This document shows positions 16,527 through 26,057 of a stretch of DNA of 64,000 nt, in pieces (positions within the stretch are counted from its first letter, which is position 1; every line of letters begins with the position of its first letter). A program made the translations under genes and the position numbers. A model generated the notes under the pieces. It was given only the letters and a program-made list of their open reading frames with translations. It was not told the origin of the DNA and did not search any database. Source of the stretch: Chersky-840 sp035532735. GTDB lineage: Bacteria; Actinomycetota; Acidimicrobiia; Acidimicrobiales; UBA8190. The stretch covers positions 1 to 64,000 of the forward strand of contig DATKQM010000031.1 of NCBI GenBank assembly GCA_035532735.1, read 5' to 3'.

Positions 16527-17558
16527 ATGCGGGACAACCGGTTTTTCTTGCTCGGCCGCGATATGGCCGTCGACCTCGGCACAGCGAACACACTCGTCTA
16601 CGTGCGCGGTCGCGGCATCATCTTGAACGAGCCATCGGTCGTAGCGGTCAACGTCAAAGACGGCCGTCCTCTGGCCGTCGGCGCCGAGGCCAAGCGCATG
16701 ATCGGCCGGACGCCCAGCCACATTCAAGCCATCCGTCCCTTGAAGGACGGCGTCATCGCCGACTTCGAGATCTGCGAGAAGATGCTTCGATACTTCATCC
16801 AACGGGTCCACCAGCGTCGCTTCGCCAAGCCGCGCATGGTCATCTGCGTGCCGTCTGGAATCACCGGTGTGGAACAGCGCGCCGTCATGGAGGCCGCCGA
16901 ATACGCAGGGGCCCGCAAGGCGTACATCATCGAGGAGCCCATGGCGGCCGCCATCGGCGCGGGGCTCCCCGTGCACGAGCCGACGGGCAACATGGTCGTG
17001 GACATCGGAGGTGGCACCACCGAAGTGGCTGTCATCTCGCTGGGTGGGATCGTCACGAGCCAGTCGGTGCGTATCGGGGGGGACGAGCTCGACGAGGCGA
17101 TCATCTCCTACATCAAGAAGGAGTACAGCCTCGCGCTCGGAGAACGCACCGCCGAGGAGATCAAGATCGCACTGGGCTCCGCCTTCGCGCTCGAAGAGGA
17201 GCTGCACGCCGAGATCCGGGGCCGGGACCTTGTGACCGGCCTTCCGAAGACGGTGGTCGTGTCCACCGAAGAGATCCGTAAGGCCATCGACGAGCCGGTA
17301 TCGGCCATCATCGACGCCGTGAAGGTCACGCTCGACAAGACGCCACCCGAGCTCGCCGCCGACATCATGGAGCAGGGAATCGTGCTCACCGGTGGCGGCG
17401 CCCTGCTGCACGGTCTCGACGCCCGTCTGCAAGAGGAGACGGGCATGCCCATCGTGGTGGCCCGCGATCCTCTCAATTGCGTGGCGATCGGGAGTGGCCA
17501 GTGCCTCGAGGAGTTCGAGGCGCTCAAGCAGGTCCTCATCACGTCCTCTGCCGGGTGA
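16527..17558 (+). CDS. mreB: Rod shape-determining protein MreB
   Basis: A 343-residue bacterial actin that forms membrane-associated filaments guiding lateral wall synthesis. The phosphate-1 loop is DLGTANTLVYVRGRG, phosphate-2 is VVDIGGGTTEVAVISLGGIV, and the adenosine motif is VLTGGGALLHGLD. The short basic/aromatic N-terminus RDNRFFLLGRD could serve as a membrane anchor. It heads the mreBCD-mrdA cluster. Presence of MreB argues for lateral elongation, unlike the polar growth of MreB-less actinobacteria such as Mycobacterium. Confidence 0.97.
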   Translation: MRDNRFFLLGRDMAVDLGTANTLVYVRGRGIILNEPSVVAVNVKDGRPLAVGAEAKRMIGRTPSHIQAIRPLKDGVIADFEICEKMLRYFIQRVHQRRFAKPRMVICVPSGITGVEQRAVMEAAEYAGARKAYIIEEPMAAAIGAGLPVHEPTGNMVVDIGGGTTEVAVISLGGIVTSQSVRIGGDELDEAIISYIKKEYSLALGERTAEEIKIALGSAFALEEELHAEIRGRDLVTGLPKTVVVSTEEIRKAIDEPVSAIIDAVKVTLDKTPPELAADIMEQGIVLTGGGALLHGLDARLQEETGMPIVVARDPLNCVAIGSGQCLEEFEALKQVLITSSAG

Positions 17559-17565
17559 TGGGCGT

Positions 17566-17668
17566 CCGCGCCAGGCGCGGCCCTCGCTTCGCCATCGCTG
17601 ATCGGCCCCGCCTGTCCCGACGGCTGCGCGCCGGCGGAGCCGGCACCCCTTCCTGAGGGCGGTCCTGC
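17566..17668 (+). repeat. mreB-mreC intergenic hairpins
   Basis: Two small palindromes lie in the 110-base gap: CCGCGCCAGGCGCGG (17566-17580) and GCCGGC-GGA-GCCGGC (17630-17644). They could make mreCD expression lower than mreB by partial termination, or protect the mreB mRNA 3' end. GAGGGCGG just before the mreC ATG serves as its ribosome binding site. Confidence 0.35.
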
Positions 17669-18514
17669 ATGCCGAGGCGGACACGGCGGGCGCGGCGAGG
17701 GCGGCGGGGGATGACGATCGGTCTTTTGGTCCTGGCTTCGATCGCCATCATCACCCTCGACTATCGGGGCCATGCCCACGGCGTCATCTCCGGAGTCAAG
17801 CGCGGTGCTCATGACGCCTTTTCGCCCCTGCAGCGCGGCGTTGACGCCATCGCTCGCCCCGTGGGCAGCTTCTTGTCCGGTGCCGTGCACGGTGGCGACC
17901 TCGAGGCCCAGAACGCGAAGCTGCGACGCGAGAACGGAGCCCTGCAGCGACAGATATTGATCAATCAGTCGACGCGCAACTCCTTGCGCGCCCTGCAACG
18001 CCTCGACAAGTTGCCCTGGGTCGGCGCCACACCCACGGTGACCGCACAGGTCACCGCCTTGGGCCCATCGGACTTCGCGGCCACTGTCGACCTCGACAAG
18101 GGCAGCACCAGCGGTGTGGCTGTCGGCATGCCGGTGGTGGGAGGTGCGGGGCTCGTTGGCCAGGTGACCTTGGTGTGGTCGTCGGGGTGCACCGTGCGCC
18201 TGGTTACCGACGTCAACTCGTCGGTCGGGGTGCGCTTCGGTCGGCAGGGAAACCTGGCCCTGGTCCAAGGGTCGGGTCTGGGCAGGAACCTGGCGGCGAA
18301 CCTCATCGCCCCCGGGACGACCCTGCACAAAGGCGAGGTTTTCACCACCAGCGGACTGCAGCATGCCCAGTATCCGCCGGACATACCGGTCGCCAGCGTG
18401 ACCTCGTTCTCCTCGACGCCATCAGCGACCCAGGAGACGGTGTGGGCCCGGCCGCTCGCCGATCTTGCCGTCTTGCAGTACGTCGACGTGCTCCAGTGGC
18501 AGCCCTCACCATGA
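17669..18514 (+). CDS. mreC: Rod shape-determining protein MreC
   Basis: A 281-residue bitopic membrane protein. An Arg-rich cytoplasmic N-terminus (PRRTRRARRGRRG) and one transmembrane helix (about 15-32, MTIGLLVLASIAIITL) precede a periplasmic helical region (AQNAKLRRENGALQRQILIN) that should form the dimerising coiled coil. A beta-rich domain follows, with TSGVAVGMPVVGGAGLVGQV typical of the family. It links MreB to the PBP2 synthase outside the membrane. Its TGA overlaps the mreD ATG. Confidence 0.93.
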   Translation: MPRRTRRARRGRRGMTIGLLVLASIAIITLDYRGHAHGVISGVKRGAHDAFSPLQRGVDAIARPVGSFLSGAVHGGDLEAQNAKLRRENGALQRQILINQSTRNSLRALQRLDKLPWVGATPTVTAQVTALGPSDFAATVDLDKGSTSGVAVGMPVVGGAGLVGQVTLVWSSGCTVRLVTDVNSSVGVRFGRQGNLALVQGSGLGRNLAANLIAPGTTLHKGEVFTTSGLQHAQYPPDIPVASVTSFSSTPSATQETVWARPLADLAVLQYVDVLQWQPSP

Positions 18515-19080
18515 GTCGACCCGGTGCGGCCATGCGTGTGGGGAGCTCCCTGACGACCGCGGATGTGGCCCGCTCCACGATCGTGATCGCGGTGGTCCTC
18601 GTCATCCAACACACGCTGCTCGACTCGGTCCGGGTCGGAGGGGCGCATCCCGATCTGATGCTGCTCCTGCCCGTCGCCGCCGGCTACGCAGCGGGACCGG
18701 ACCGGGGTGCGGTCTTCGGTTTCATCGCGGGGCTCGTGGCGGACCTGTTCCTCCCCACCCCCTACGGCCTGTCCGCCCTCGTGGGCTGCCTGTTGGGCTA
18801 TGCCACCGGCATGGCGACCCGGGGGCTGGTGCGCAGCTCATGGTGGTTGCCCCCTGTCGTGGCCGCAGCGGCGACAGCCGCCGGCATGGGGACGTACGCG
18901 ATCCTGGGGGCGGTGCTCGGCGACCCCGGAATGCTCAAGACCTATCTGGTGCCCGCCTTGGTGGTGGGGACGCCATCGGCGGCGTTGCTGGCGGTTCCCG
19001 TCTTGCGCTTCGTGGCGTGGGCGGTGCCCGACCCCCGGCCGGGCCACGGTGCTGTCGCAGGGGGCGGGGGCACACGGTGA
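18511..19080 (+). CDS. mreD: Rod shape-determining protein MreD
   Basis: A 189-residue integral membrane protein with about five hydrophobic helices. GGAHPDLMLLLPVAAGYAAG and GAVFGFIAGLVADLFLPTPY, with the DLFLPTPYGLSAL loop, are the most family-like parts. It completes the MreBCD complex. The ATG overlaps the mreC stop (ATGA), and its own stop overlaps the mrdA GTG. The C-terminus is a Gly-rich cytoplasmic tail. Confidence 0.88.
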   Translation: MSRPGAAMRVGSSLTTADVARSTIVIAVVLVIQHTLLDSVRVGGAHPDLMLLLPVAAGYAAGPDRGAVFGFIAGLVADLFLPTPYGLSALVGCLLGYATGMATRGLVRSSWWLPPVVAAAATAAGMGTYAILGAVLGDPGMLKTYLVPALVVGTPSAALLAVPVLRFVAWAVPDPRPGHGAVAGGGGTR

Positions 19081-21335
19081 AGTTCCGTCGTCGTCGCTTC
19101 GCGCTGGCACTGCGAAGCGCGGATACTCCTCGGCGCCCCCCGCGGCCGGCGCGCCCGACCGGGGGGCGCTTGCGACACCCCTTGCGGGGGACCCGGTTCT
19201 ATCCGAAGCCGAAGACCCCTCGCCCGGCGCGGGCCACCGAGCCCAGCGGGCCACGCATGCGACCGCGTCGTTCGGTGGTCGACCGGGTGATGACGGTGAG
19301 CGAGCCGTCGGCACCGCGCACGGTGATCCGGCTGCGGGTGCTCGGTGTCGTCGTGGCCGCACTCTTCTCACTCATGTTCATCCGGCTGTGGTACCTCCAG
19401 GTCCTCGACACCTCGGCGTACTCGAAGACCGTGACCGCCAATCAGCTCCGACCGGTCGAGATCCCCGCACCGCGTGGGCTCATCACCGACAGGAACAACA
19501 ACATCATCGTGGGCGACCAGGTGACCCAGGACATCACGCTGTCGAGAGTGGCCGCCCAAGAGCACCCGGCCGTGGTGGGACAGCTCGCCGCTCTTCTTCA
19601 GATGTCGTCGGCCCAGATCGAGTCGGACCTCGCCAACGTCCAGTACAGCCTGTACAAGCCGGTGCCGATCCTCGAGAACGCACCGCTCTCCGACGTGCTC
19701 TACGTCGGCGAGCACGCGTCGATGTTCCCCGGTGTGTCGGCCGTCGCCGACACCAACCGCACCTATCCCCTCGGCCAGACCGGGGTCCAGATGCTCGGGT
19801 ACGTCGGGCAGATCTCGAGCCAGCAGCTCCAGGCGAACAAGTCGGCGGGATACCAATTGGGCGACCTCTTCGGACAGAGCGGGCTGGAGAACCAGTACCA
19901 GGCCGCACTCCGGGGCCGCCCCGGCGTCGACAGGGTCGAGGTCGATGCACACGGTCAGGTGGTGGGGAGCCTCGGGGAGACCCTGCCTACATCGGGGAAC
20001 GATCTCGTGACCAACATCGACTCCGGGCTCGAACAGACTCTGCAACAGGCGCTCGACGCCGAGATCGCCTCGCTCAAGGGGAAGTCCACCGAAGGCGCGG
20101 CGGTGGCTCTCGACCCCCAGACCGGAGCGGTCCTCGCCCTGGTGTCGTCACCGACCTATGACCCGACGTGGTGGACGAACGGGATCTCCACCGTTCGCTT
20201 CCACCAGATCCAGGCCACCGGCGCCCAGAACAACAACGCCATCCAAGGCCTCTACACGCCGGGTTCGACGTTCAAGTTGGCCACGGCCACCGCCGCCTTG
20301 CAGACCGGCCTGATCTCGCCCAGCTTCACTTACAACGACACCGGTGCCTACACCGTTCCCGGATGCAAGACGGGAGGGGCGGGATGTGCCACCTTCCACG
20401 ACAACGAAGGAGAGGTCGGAGGCCGGATCAACGTGTCTCAGGCCCTCACGGTCTCGAGTGACATCTTCTTCTACAACCTCGGCGTCCAATTCTGGAACGA
20501 CTACAAGGCCAACGGCCGCTACGGCGAGACGCCGATCCAGAACGCGGCGGCGCAGCTCGGTTACGGCGACGTCACTGGGATCGACCTTCCCGACGAGACC
20601 CACTTCGCCCGGGTGGACTCACCCTTGGTCGTCCAACGAGAGCATGCCCAGGACCCCAAGGACTACCCCAACGGCCAGTGGTTCACCGGGAACAACCTGG
20701 AGCTCGCCTTCGGTCAGGGTGGGACGGTGATCACGCCCATCGAACAGGCCGTCGCCTTCGCCACGTTCGCCAACGGGGGGACCCGGTACGTCCCCGAGGT
20801 CGCGGCCGGCACCGTCGACGCCCACGGCAAGGTCGTACGGACCTTCGCTCCCAAAGTGGCCGGACATGTCACGTTCTCCTACGCCAACTACCAGGCCATG
20901 CTCCAGGGATTCGAGGGGGTCGTCCAAAACTCCAAGGGCACCGCCGCCTCGGCCTTCGCCGGCTTCCCATTGTCGAGCTTCCCTCTGGCCGGCAAGACCG
21001 GGACGGCGACGACCAACGAGCAGCAGCCCAACTCGTGGTTCGTGGGCTGGGGGCCGGTCCCGAGCCCCCGGTACCTGATCGCGGTGGTGGTCCAGGGGGG
21101 CGGTTACGGATCCCAGGCCGCGGCGCCCGTGGCCCGCCAGGGGTTCGACTACCTCGTCGCCCATCCCGAGTCCCCGACCCACGTCGGCCCGGCTACCACC
21201 CCAGCCGTCCCGTTGCCCCCACCGACAACGACGACAACAAGCCCGGGGTCTACGACCACGACGACCTCGAAGACTGGTGCCACGCCCAGGGCGCTGGGCC
21301 CGATCCGGCGCCGAGGCGGTCGGGGAGGGCTCTAG
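19077..21335 (+). CDS. mrdA: Penicillin-binding protein 2 (peptidoglycan transpeptidase)
   Basis: A 752-residue class B PBP that crosslinks new lateral wall. An 80-residue Arg/Pro-rich cytoplasmic arm precedes the transmembrane helix (about 85-107). The dimerisation domain contains RGLITDRNNN (133-142). The transpeptidase motifs are S397-T-F-K400, S460-S461-D462 (SxD, as in PBP2, rather than SxN) and K640-T-G642. The tail (from about 705) is Pro/Thr-rich (PPPTTTTTSPGSTTTTT) and ends basic. The GTG overlaps the mreD stop; the internal ATG of MRPRRSVVDR is a possible alternative start. The rodA glycosyltransferase that usually follows is absent. Confidence 0.94.
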   Translation: MKFRRRRFALALRSADTPRRPPRPARPTGGRLRHPLRGTRFYPKPKTPRPARATEPSGPRMRPRRSVVDRVMTVSEPSAPRTVIRLRVLGVVVAALFSLMFIRLWYLQVLDTSAYSKTVTANQLRPVEIPAPRGLITDRNNNIIVGDQVTQDITLSRVAAQEHPAVVGQLAALLQMSSAQIESDLANVQYSLYKPVPILENAPLSDVLYVGEHASMFPGVSAVADTNRTYPLGQTGVQMLGYVGQISSQQLQANKSAGYQLGDLFGQSGLENQYQAALRGRPGVDRVEVDAHGQVVGSLGETLPTSGNDLVTNIDSGLEQTLQQALDAEIASLKGKSTEGAAVALDPQTGAVLALVSSPTYDPTWWTNGISTVRFHQIQATGAQNNNAIQGLYTPGSTFKLATATAALQTGLISPSFTYNDTGAYTVPGCKTGGAGCATFHDNEGEVGGRINVSQALTVSSDIFFYNLGVQFWNDYKANGRYGETPIQNAAAQLGYGDVTGIDLPDETHFARVDSPLVVQREHAQDPKDYPNGQWFTGNNLELAFGQGGTVITPIEQAVAFATFANGGTRYVPEVAAGTVDAHGKVVRTFAPKVAGHVTFSYANYQAMLQGFEGVVQNSKGTAASAFAGFPLSSFPLAGKTGTATTNEQQPNSWFVGWGPVPSPRYLIAVVVQGGGYGSQAAAPVARQGFDYLVAHPESPTHVGPATTPAVPLPPPTTTTTSPGSTTTTTSKTGATPRALGPIRRRGGRGGL

Positions 21336-21348
21336 ACTCCTCGGGCAC
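21333..21348 (+). promoter_or_regulatory. -10 box overlapping the mrdA stop codon
   Basis: TAGACT (21333-21338) contains the mrdA TAG and lies ten bases before the next ATG. This is nearly the same geometry and the same hexamer as at tig. Confidence 0.4.
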
Positions 21349-23325
21349 ATGACTTCTCTGTGGCCACGGATCGAGCCTCTCCTGGCCCAGGTCACGAAGC
21401 CCGCCCGGTACATCGGGGGTGAGCTCGGGGCACAGCGTCCCGTCCATGGGTCCGAGCAGGTGGCCTGGCTGCTGCTCTACCCCGATACCTATGAGATCGG
21501 ACTGCCCAACCAGGGCCTCCAGATCCTGTACGAGATATTGAACGAGCGTTCCGACGCCGTGGCCGAGCGGGCCTACGCGCCCTGGACCGACATGGAAGCG
21601 GCCATGCGCGCCGCCTCGGTTCCGCTGTTCTCGCTGGAGGGCTGCCTGTCGGCGGGGGAGTTCGACGTCCTGGCCTTCAACTTGTCGGCCGAGCTGACCT
21701 ACACCAATGTCCTCAACCTGGTCGACCTGGCCGGGGTGCCGGTGCGCAGCGCGGACCGTGATGGATCGCACCCACTGGTGGTGGCAGGGGGCCACTGCGC
21801 CTTCAATCCCGAGCCCCTGGCCGACTTCGTCGACGCCTTTGTCCTCGGTGACGGCGAGGAGGCGGTCGGGGACCTGACCGAGGTGATCGGGACGTGGCGG
21901 GCATCGGGGGCGAAGGGTCGTGACGAACTTCTCCTGGCCCTGGCGGCTGTGCCCGGCGTGTACGTCCCCTCGTGCTACGAGCCGAGTTACGAGACGGGAC
22001 GCCTGACCGGGGTGCGACCCAGCCGGGTGGGGGTGCCCGATCGAGTCGAGAAGCGGACGATCGCGGACCTGGGGGAGTGGCCCTATCCCAAGCAGCAGCT
22101 GGTGCCGCTGATCGAGGTCGTCCACGACCGGCTCAACGTCGAGGTGTTCCGGGGCTGCACGCGAGGCTGTCGGTTCTGCCAGGCCGGGATGATCACCCGA
22201 CCCGTGCGCGAGCGTCCCGCGGAGCAGGTGGACCAGATGGTCCGTGACGGCCTCGATCGCACCGGATACGACGAGGTCACCTTGACGTCGCTGTCGAGCG
22301 CGGACTTCTCGGGCATAGGCGACGTGGTGTCGTCGATCATCAACGACCCCGAGTGCTCGGGTCAGGTGTCGGTGAGCCTGCCCAGCCTGCGGGTCGACGC
22401 CTTCACCGTCGGTTTGGCGGCGGAGATCCAGAAGGTGCGTCGCACCGGCCTCACGTTCGCGCCCGAGGGCGGGACGTGGCGGATGCGCCAGGTCATCAAC
22501 AAGCTCATCCGTGAAGAGGATCTCTACGCCGCGGTCGATGCCGCCTTCTCTCAGGGCTGGCGAAGGGTGAAGCTGTACTTCCTCATCGGCTTGCCCACCG
22601 AGACCGACGAGGACGTGCTCGGCATCACCCGGCTGGCCGGTGCCTGTGCCGAGATCGGGCGGCGGTATCACCACAACGTGACGGTCACCGCCTCGGTGGG
22701 TGGCTTCGTCCCCAAAGCCCACACGCCCTTCCAATGGTTCGGGCAGAACACGATGGAAGAGTTGCGGCGCAAGGTGGGACTCCTCAAAGACGCGGCGCGC
22801 CGCACGAAGGGGCTCACGTTGCGTTGGCACGACCCCGAGGCCACGGCGGTGGAAGGGCTCGTGAGCAGGGGCGACCGCCGCATGGGTGCGGTGATCGAGC
22901 ACGTCTGGCGCCAGGGCGGCACCTTCCAGGAATGGTCCGAGCACTTCGACCTGGGGTTGTGGACGAGCGGGCTCGAGGCCGCCGGACTCGATTTCTCCGA
23001 CACCGTGTACCGCCACCGTGACGAGCACGAGGTGCTGCCCTGGGACCACGTCTCGGCGGGGCTCCACCGGGACTTCCTCTGGCAGGATTTTCAAGAAGCC
23101 CTGGCCGAGCACGGCCTCGAAGACTGCCGTTGGACCCCCTGCTACGACTGCGGCGCCTGCACCGGGCTCGGGGTAGAGCACATGGTGGCCTCGGCCGTTG
23201 CACCCGCGGGCGGGAGCCAGGGAACCGGGCAGGACCTGGCCACCGGGGGCATGGTGCCGGTCAAGTTCCTCGAGACGGCGGGGGCGGCTGTGGCCTCGGC
23301 CTCGACGGTGGACCACCTCCGATGA
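21349..23325 (+). CDS. TIGR03960-type B12-binding-domain radical SAM protein
   Basis: A 658-residue protein with an N-terminal cobalamin-binding-like alpha/beta domain (about 35-200: VAWLLLYPDTYEIGLPN, then LVVAGGHCAFNPEPLADF). The radical SAM core has C270-x3-C274-x2-C277 (FRGCTRGCRFCQAG) to hold the 4Fe-4S cluster, and a C-terminal part contains WTPCYDCGACTGLG, with Cys that might bind a second cluster. The pattern matches the TIGR03960 family of unknown substrate. It overlaps the DUF2344 gene (ATGA), which in many actinobacteria is fused to it. The ATG is chosen over upstream frame extension because the upstream part is mrdA shadow. Confidence 0.88.
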   Translation: MTSLWPRIEPLLAQVTKPARYIGGELGAQRPVHGSEQVAWLLLYPDTYEIGLPNQGLQILYEILNERSDAVAERAYAPWTDMEAAMRAASVPLFSLEGCLSAGEFDVLAFNLSAELTYTNVLNLVDLAGVPVRSADRDGSHPLVVAGGHCAFNPEPLADFVDAFVLGDGEEAVGDLTEVIGTWRASGAKGRDELLLALAAVPGVYVPSCYEPSYETGRLTGVRPSRVGVPDRVEKRTIADLGEWPYPKQQLVPLIEVVHDRLNVEVFRGCTRGCRFCQAGMITRPVRERPAEQVDQMVRDGLDRTGYDEVTLTSLSSADFSGIGDVVSSIINDPECSGQVSVSLPSLRVDAFTVGLAAEIQKVRRTGLTFAPEGGTWRMRQVINKLIREEDLYAAVDAAFSQGWRRVKLYFLIGLPTETDEDVLGITRLAGACAEIGRRYHHNVTVTASVGGFVPKAHTPFQWFGQNTMEELRRKVGLLKDAARRTKGLTLRWHDPEATAVEGLVSRGDRRMGAVIEHVWRQGGTFQEWSEHFDLGLWTSGLEAAGLDFSDTVYRHRDEHEVLPWDHVSAGLHRDFLWQDFQEALAEHGLEDCRWTPCYDCGACTGLGVEHMVASAVAPAGGSQGTGQDLATGGMVPVKFLETAGAAVASASTVDHLR

Positions 23326-24020
23326 GGATCCGGGCCCGCTTCACCAAGGTCGGCAAGGTTCGCTTCACCAGTCACCGCGACGTGGCGCGTATGTGGGAGC
23401 GGGCACTGCGGCGCGGCCGGATGCCGGTGTCCTACACCGCAGGCTTTACCCCCCGTCCCCAGTTGAGCTTCGGCCTCGCCCTCCCCACGGGATGCGAGTC
23501 GATCGCCGAGTACCTCGACATCGCGCTGGACACACCGGTCGATCCGTCCGACCTGGCCCGAGACGTCGGGGCCATGTTGCCCGACGGCGTCGACGTCATG
23601 GCGGCGGGGCTCCTCGAGCCCGGTACGAACTCCTTGCAAGAAGACGTGTCCTCGTGTTTGTGGGAGATCGACGTGCCCGGTGTGGTCCCCGGGGACCTCG
23701 ACTCGGCCATCGAGCGCGTCCTGGTGGCTGACTCCCTCCCCATCCAGCGCGAGCGCAAGGGACACACCGTCGTCGATGACCTGCGTCCTTCGGTGTTGGC
23801 GTTGTCGTGTATCGGTTCCGACGCGGACGGCGCCACGCTCCTGGCGGAGCTCGGCACCCGACCACGCGGCGTCCGACCTTCTGAGCTCGCCCAGGCATTG
23901 GGCGTGGAGCTCGGTGTTGCCCGTAGAACCTGTCAATGGATCGAGCGCGACGGCTCCCGATGGGAGCCTCTCATGGCGGACCCGGCGGGTACCGCAGTCA
24001 TCTGGGAGCGCGCCTCGTGA
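23322..24020 (+). CDS. TIGR03936/DUF2344 radical SAM-associated protein
   Basis: A 232-residue protein. The N-terminus RIRARFTKVGKVRFTSHRDV and the following MPVSYTAGFTPRPQLSFG with LPTGCES are hallmarks of DUF2344, a domain found alone or fused behind TIGR03960 radical SAM proteins. The C-terminal part (LAQALGVELGVARRTCQWIERDG) reads like a small winged helix. It is coupled by ATGA to the radical SAM gene and lies 24 bases before the RNase E/G gene. The function is unknown; context suggests RNA or ribosome modification. Confidence 0.87.
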   Translation: MRIRARFTKVGKVRFTSHRDVARMWERALRRGRMPVSYTAGFTPRPQLSFGLALPTGCESIAEYLDIALDTPVDPSDLARDVGAMLPDGVDVMAAGLLEPGTNSLQEDVSSCLWEIDVPGVVPGDLDSAIERVLVADSLPIQRERKGHTVVDDLRPSVLALSCIGSDADGATLLAELGTRPRGVRPSELAQALGVELGVARRTCQWIERDGSRWEPLMADPAGTAVIWERAS

Positions 24021-24044
24021 GAAGTACGAGAAGGGATCGTCCCC

Positions 24045-26057
24045 ATGTCCGATACGAGCGCCGGGCAGCCGACGGCCGAGCCCATCGGCTCGCCGCCTGC
24101 TCCCGCATCCACAGACACCAGGGCTGCGAACGCCACCGATGGGGTCGACGCGTCGACACCCGAGATCACAGCTAGCGACCCCTCGACACACCACGGCGCG
24201 TCAGGAGACGTCGCCTCGGGAGACGTCGCCTCGGGAGACGTCGATATCAGTGACGCCGCGTCGGGTGAGACCGGGTCTGGCGACGGCGCGATCGAACCGG
24301 GGCGCGCCCCGTCACCGAACCCCCGTCGCCGGCGCAGGCGCCCCGCCGGGGCGCGCCCCGCGGGTGCGACGGCGTCGGACGCGCCCGACGACGACGACGC
24401 CGGGGTGGTCGATAATGGTGGAGTCGACGACGGGGGAGACAACGCCGTAGAGGCCCCCGGCGGCGCCACGGCCTCGCCCCAGGTGGGCGAGCGCAAGCGT
24501 CCCGTGGAACGCCCCCGGATCGGTGACACCCGACCCGCCCGCCCCGTGGCCGCGCCCGTGGCGCCGGTGCCGGTGGAGCCGGTGCCCGTGAGTGCGCCCG
24601 TGGTGCCGGTGCCGGTGACCCGGCCGGCGGCCAAGGCAGCCAAGGCGGCCAAAGCGCCGCGCCCCGCCGTGGTGGCGGGGTCGGGGACAGACGAGGACGA
24701 CGTCGAGGACGACGCCGAGGCCACCGAGACCAAGGCGTCGGGGGGACGGTCGCGGCGTCGGAGCGGCCGGGAGCGTCGGGGACGACCGGTCGGTCGATAT
24801 CTGATGTGCGTGCACGTGCTTCCCCACGCCACGCAGATCGCCGTGCTCGAGGGGAGGACCCTGGTCGAGCACTACGTGTCGAGGGTGTCGGACGATGCCA
24901 CCCAGATCGACGGCAACATCTATCGGGGCCGGGTCCAAAACGTCCTCCCGGGCATGGAGGCCGCCTTCATCGACATCGGCACCCCCAAGAACGCCGTGCT
25001 CTATCGCGGTGACGTCCGTTACGACGTCGAAGACGTCGAGACGGCGAAGAGTGCCTCCCCGCGCATCGAGGAGATGCTTCGCCCCGGCCAGGTGATCTTG
25101 TGCCAGGTCACGAAGAACCCGATCGGGGCCAAAGGGGCGCGCCTCACCCAAGAGGTCTCGCTCCCAGGTCGGTTCGTGGTCATGGTCCCCAACTCGAGCG
25201 CCTTCGGCATCTCCAAGCGGCTCGACGACAACGAGCGCAAGCGGTTGCGGAGGATCGTCGACGAGGTGCGCCCCGCCGGTCACGGCCTGATCGTCCGCAC
25301 CGCGGCGGAAGGGGCGAGCCAGGACGAACTGCGGTACGACGTCGAGCGCCTGGTGGCGCTGTGGGAGGCGATCGAAGCCGAGGCCAACCGGTCCAACGCC
25401 CCCGGATTGCTCTATCGCGAGCCCGACCTGGCCGTGCGGATCGTGCGCGAGGAATTCAACCGCGAGTACCGGAACGTGGTCATCGATGACGAGAGCCTCT
25501 ACGCGCAGGTGCGCGACTACATCGGCCAGGTGAACCCCGAGCTCGTCGACCGCGTCGAGTACTACGACCCCGTTGTCGAGAACCTGCCCATCTTCGAGCG
25601 CTTCCACGTCCACGAGCAGCTTCACAAAGCGCTCGACCGCAAGGTGTGGTTGCCGTCGGGCGGGTCGATCATCATCGAGCGGACCGAGGCCCTCACTGTC
25701 ATCGACGTGAACACCGGCAAGAACGTCGGCAAGTCCAACCTCGAGGAGACCGTTTACCGCAACAACCTCGAGGCGGCCGAGGAGATCGCCCGGCAGCTAC
25801 GACTGCGCGACATCGGCGGGATCATCGTGATCGACTTCATCGACATGGAGATCCGCGACAACCGGGATCGGGTATCGGCCGCCTTGCGTTCGGCGCTGGC
25901 CCGGGACAAGACCCGGACCCAGGTGTTCGACATCTCGGAGCTGGGCCTGGTCGAGATGACCCGGAAACGGGTCTCTGAGGGCCTGGTGGAGTCGCTGTCG
26001 AGCACGTGCACGGTGTGCGGTGGGCGCGGGATCGTGCTCGACGACTCCCTCCTGTAG
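24045..26057 (+). CDS. rne: Ribonuclease E/G family protein
   Basis: A 670-residue endoribonuclease. About 245 N-terminal residues are low-complexity and disordered, with GDVASGDVASGDVD repeats, an RRRRRP patch and Pro/Val repeats (VPVPVEPVPVSAPVVPVPV). An S1 RNA-binding domain follows (around 285-370; RVQNVLPGMEAAFIDIG), and the DNase I-like catalytic domain carries the metal-binding Asp residues in VIDVNTGKN (about 551) and IVIDFIDME (about 592). The C-terminal CTVCGGRG (about 654) is the zinc-link Cys motif. It matures rRNA and turns over mRNA. The rplU -10 box overlaps its stop codon. Confidence 0.92.
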   Translation: MSDTSAGQPTAEPIGSPPAPASTDTRAANATDGVDASTPEITASDPSTHHGASGDVASGDVASGDVDISDAASGETGSGDGAIEPGRAPSPNPRRRRRRPAGARPAGATASDAPDDDDAGVVDNGGVDDGGDNAVEAPGGATASPQVGERKRPVERPRIGDTRPARPVAAPVAPVPVEPVPVSAPVVPVPVTRPAAKAAKAAKAPRPAVVAGSGTDEDDVEDDAEATETKASGGRSRRRSGRERRGRPVGRYLMCVHVLPHATQIAVLEGRTLVEHYVSRVSDDATQIDGNIYRGRVQNVLPGMEAAFIDIGTPKNAVLYRGDVRYDVEDVETAKSASPRIEEMLRPGQVILCQVTKNPIGAKGARLTQEVSLPGRFVVMVPNSSAFGISKRLDDNERKRLRRIVDEVRPAGHGLIVRTAAEGASQDELRYDVERLVALWEAIEAEANRSNAPGLLYREPDLAVRIVREEFNREYRNVVIDDESLYAQVRDYIGQVNPELVDRVEYYDPVVENLPIFERFHVHEQLHKALDRKVWLPSGGSIIIERTEALTVIDVNTGKNVGKSNLEETVYRNNLEAAEEIARQLRLRDIGGIIVIDFIDMEIRDNRDRVSAALRSALARDKTRTQVFDISELGLVEMTRKRVSEGLVESLSSTCTVCGGRGIVLDDSLL

